NCBI GenBank assembly: GCA_963575745.1
Contig: CAUYUJ010012803.1
Coordinates: forward strand, 62,001 to 126,000
Direction of reading: 5' to 3'
DNA from: Prorocentrum cordatum
Taxonomy: Eukaryota > Sar > Dinophyceae > Prorocentrales > Prorocentraceae
Length of the DNA: 64,000 nt
The notes below the pieces were generated by a model. The model searched no databases, was not told where the DNA came from, and was given only the letters and a program-made list of their open reading frames with translations. Shown here in pieces: positions 63,175-64,000 of this stretch (position 1 is the first letter of the stretch; the number at the start of each line of letters is the position of its first letter). The position numbers and the translations under genes were made by a program.

Positions 63175-63409
63175 ACTTCAGATCGAGCTTCTCGTCGAAC
63201 CTCCTGCTCCTCAGGATGTCTGCCTTGTTCGACCTTGAGCCTCGTTTCGTCTTCTTCTTCTTCGGCGGCGTGCTGGGCTGAGAAGGGCCGGCTGGCGCGG
63301 CCCCCGCCGCTGCCAGCCGCCAGGGCGCGGCCCTCGCCGCTGCCCTATTGCTGGCGCGCGCGCGCGCCGCGGGTGGCTGGAAGGGAAGCGGCGGCGGGAA
63401 CGAACCCAC
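63175..63409 (-). other. copia leader region
   Basis: About 235 bp between the primer site and the polyprotein ATG. A different frame is open through it and encodes a Lys-rich stretch (PPKKKKTKRGSRSNKADI) then RSRRFDEKLDLKYGRDR, but it lacks an ATG at its start. It is either untranslated leader or a shifted N-terminal Gag extension. Confidence 0.4.
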
Positions 63410-63424
63410 GCCGCTCCGCTACCA
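63410..63424 (-). promoter_or_regulatory. primer binding site
   Basis: On the minus strand TGGTAGCGGAGCGG starts immediately after the 5' LTR with no spacer. TGG pairs with the CCA end of a tRNA, and the first bases resemble sites for initiator tRNA-Met. Confidence 0.7.
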
Positions 63425-63479
63425 TGTTGATGGTTTTTACTTGGACCAAGGGGCTACAGATTAGCATGTACAGTCAACA
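63425..63479 (-). repeat. 5' LTR, 55 bp
   Basis: Identical to the 3' LTR at 57203-57257. Confidence 0.95.
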
Positions 63480-63955
63480 AGGAGGCAGGAGGGGCAGGGG
63501 GAACGGGGGGGAGGAAACACAACGAGGGAGGGGGGGAGGAGGTGGAGGAGGCAAGACGAGGAGGAAGAGGCAGGGGTTGCGGCAGGAGGAGGAGCAGGCA
63601 GGAGGAGGAGGAGGCAAGAGTGGTTGGGAGAAGGGAAGGGGCAGGAGGATACCCCCCAGGCAAGCTAAAGAGATTCTCATGCGGGGTCCTTCCGTCGGAG
63701 CATTTTTTCTGCGCTGGTCCAATGCGGCGCGCCCTGCGACGCACGGCGGCAACATGTATCACTATCGCGAGTGCTCAAAAGGCTGCCGCGCGTCGGCCAC
63801 TGCAAGAGAGGCCGCGCCTGCCTCCAGGAGAGCCACCCGCCAGAAACGAAGCCGCTCCTGCAGCAGGCCGTCGCCACCGACACGCTTCTGCCTCCGAGCG
63901 AGATCGCCATGCTGAGGCGCCTAAAACGACCGCACTCGTGAGAGTGCGCAGGCGC
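63480..63955. other. GGA-rich sequence, no gene called
   Basis: 63480-63660 is GGA/GCAGGA-rich and was the insertion target of the copia element. 63660-63955 has short open frames without recognisable domains. Confidence 0.5.
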
Positions 63956-63956
63956 A

Positions 63957-64000
<44 letters not shown>
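63956..64000. repeat. GTC trinucleotide repeat, runs off the window
   Basis: About 15 CGT/GTC units up to the last base. Confidence 0.95.

Larger units (their letters stand above)
57203..63479 (-). mobile_element. complete Ty1/copia retrotransposon with 55-bp LTRs
   Basis: A 6,277-bp element bounded by two identical 55-bp direct repeats that start TGTTGA and end TCAACA. AGGAG precedes and follows it (57198-57202, 63480-63484); the match can be read as 12 bp (AGGAGGCAGGAG), so duplication length is ambiguous in this GGA-rich target. Primer site, one intact polyprotein ORF and domain order (integrase before RT) all fit Ty1/copia. Identical LTRs and an unbroken ORF point to recent insertion. 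Confidence 0.95.

Overview
The window looks like nuclear DNA of a dinoflagellate; the genus cannot be fixed by reading alone. The reasons are: GC-rich sequence crowded with simple repeats, mainly long GGA/CTC tracts; one block of genes all on the minus strand; short introns of which three fit GC-AG boundaries and two share bases across both boundaries; and a Ty1/copia retroelement with an HGDD reverse-transcriptase box. No rRNA, tRNA, CRISPR array or spliced-leader sequence was recognised.

Layout. 1-5190: no convincing gene; fold-back and MITE-like repeats plus GGA tracts. 5191-19410: a 14.2 kb unit bounded by long, diverged terminal inverted repeats whose outer ~40 bp are almost identical. 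Inside are at least seven minus-strand genes or exon groups: a KDZ-like transposase candidate (5942-8356), a 98-aa protein, a split GNPIDWRSET-motif locus, a Cys-cluster/SR-rich protein, a C2H2-like protein, a proline-rich protein, a Lys/Ala/Pro-rich protein and a 313-aa protein. Dozens of short palindromes (GGCGG-N4/5-CCGCC) lie in the gaps and introns of this unit and were not seen outside it. This unit, probably a large multigene DNA transposon, is the main discovery candidate.

19411-57200: almost entirely repeats. There are two inverted arrays of an ~89-bp satellite (about 22.9-24.6 kb and 29.8-31.9 kb), the first wrapped around an isolated coding exon; a degenerate CTTGGG minisatellite in many blocks; a perfect 386-bp tandem repeat; a 118-bp tandem repeat; TA and TGTA microsatellites; and several families of 110-250-bp non-autonomous elements with terminal inverted repeats. 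Three of these families show 5-bp target-site duplications in at least one copy.

57203-63479: a complete, apparently young copia retrotransposon on the minus strand. It has identical 55-bp LTRs, an initiator-tRNA-like primer site touching the 5' LTR, one intact 1,899-codon ORF (Gag, zinc knuckle, protease, integrase, RT, RNase H), and an unusual C-terminal tail with a membrane segment and a SAP-like domain. 63480-64000 is GGA-rich sequence ending in a (GTC)n tract.

The genes do not form a metabolic pathway. The window is a mosaic of autonomous elements (the 14 kb unit and the copia element) and their non-autonomous and satellite companions.
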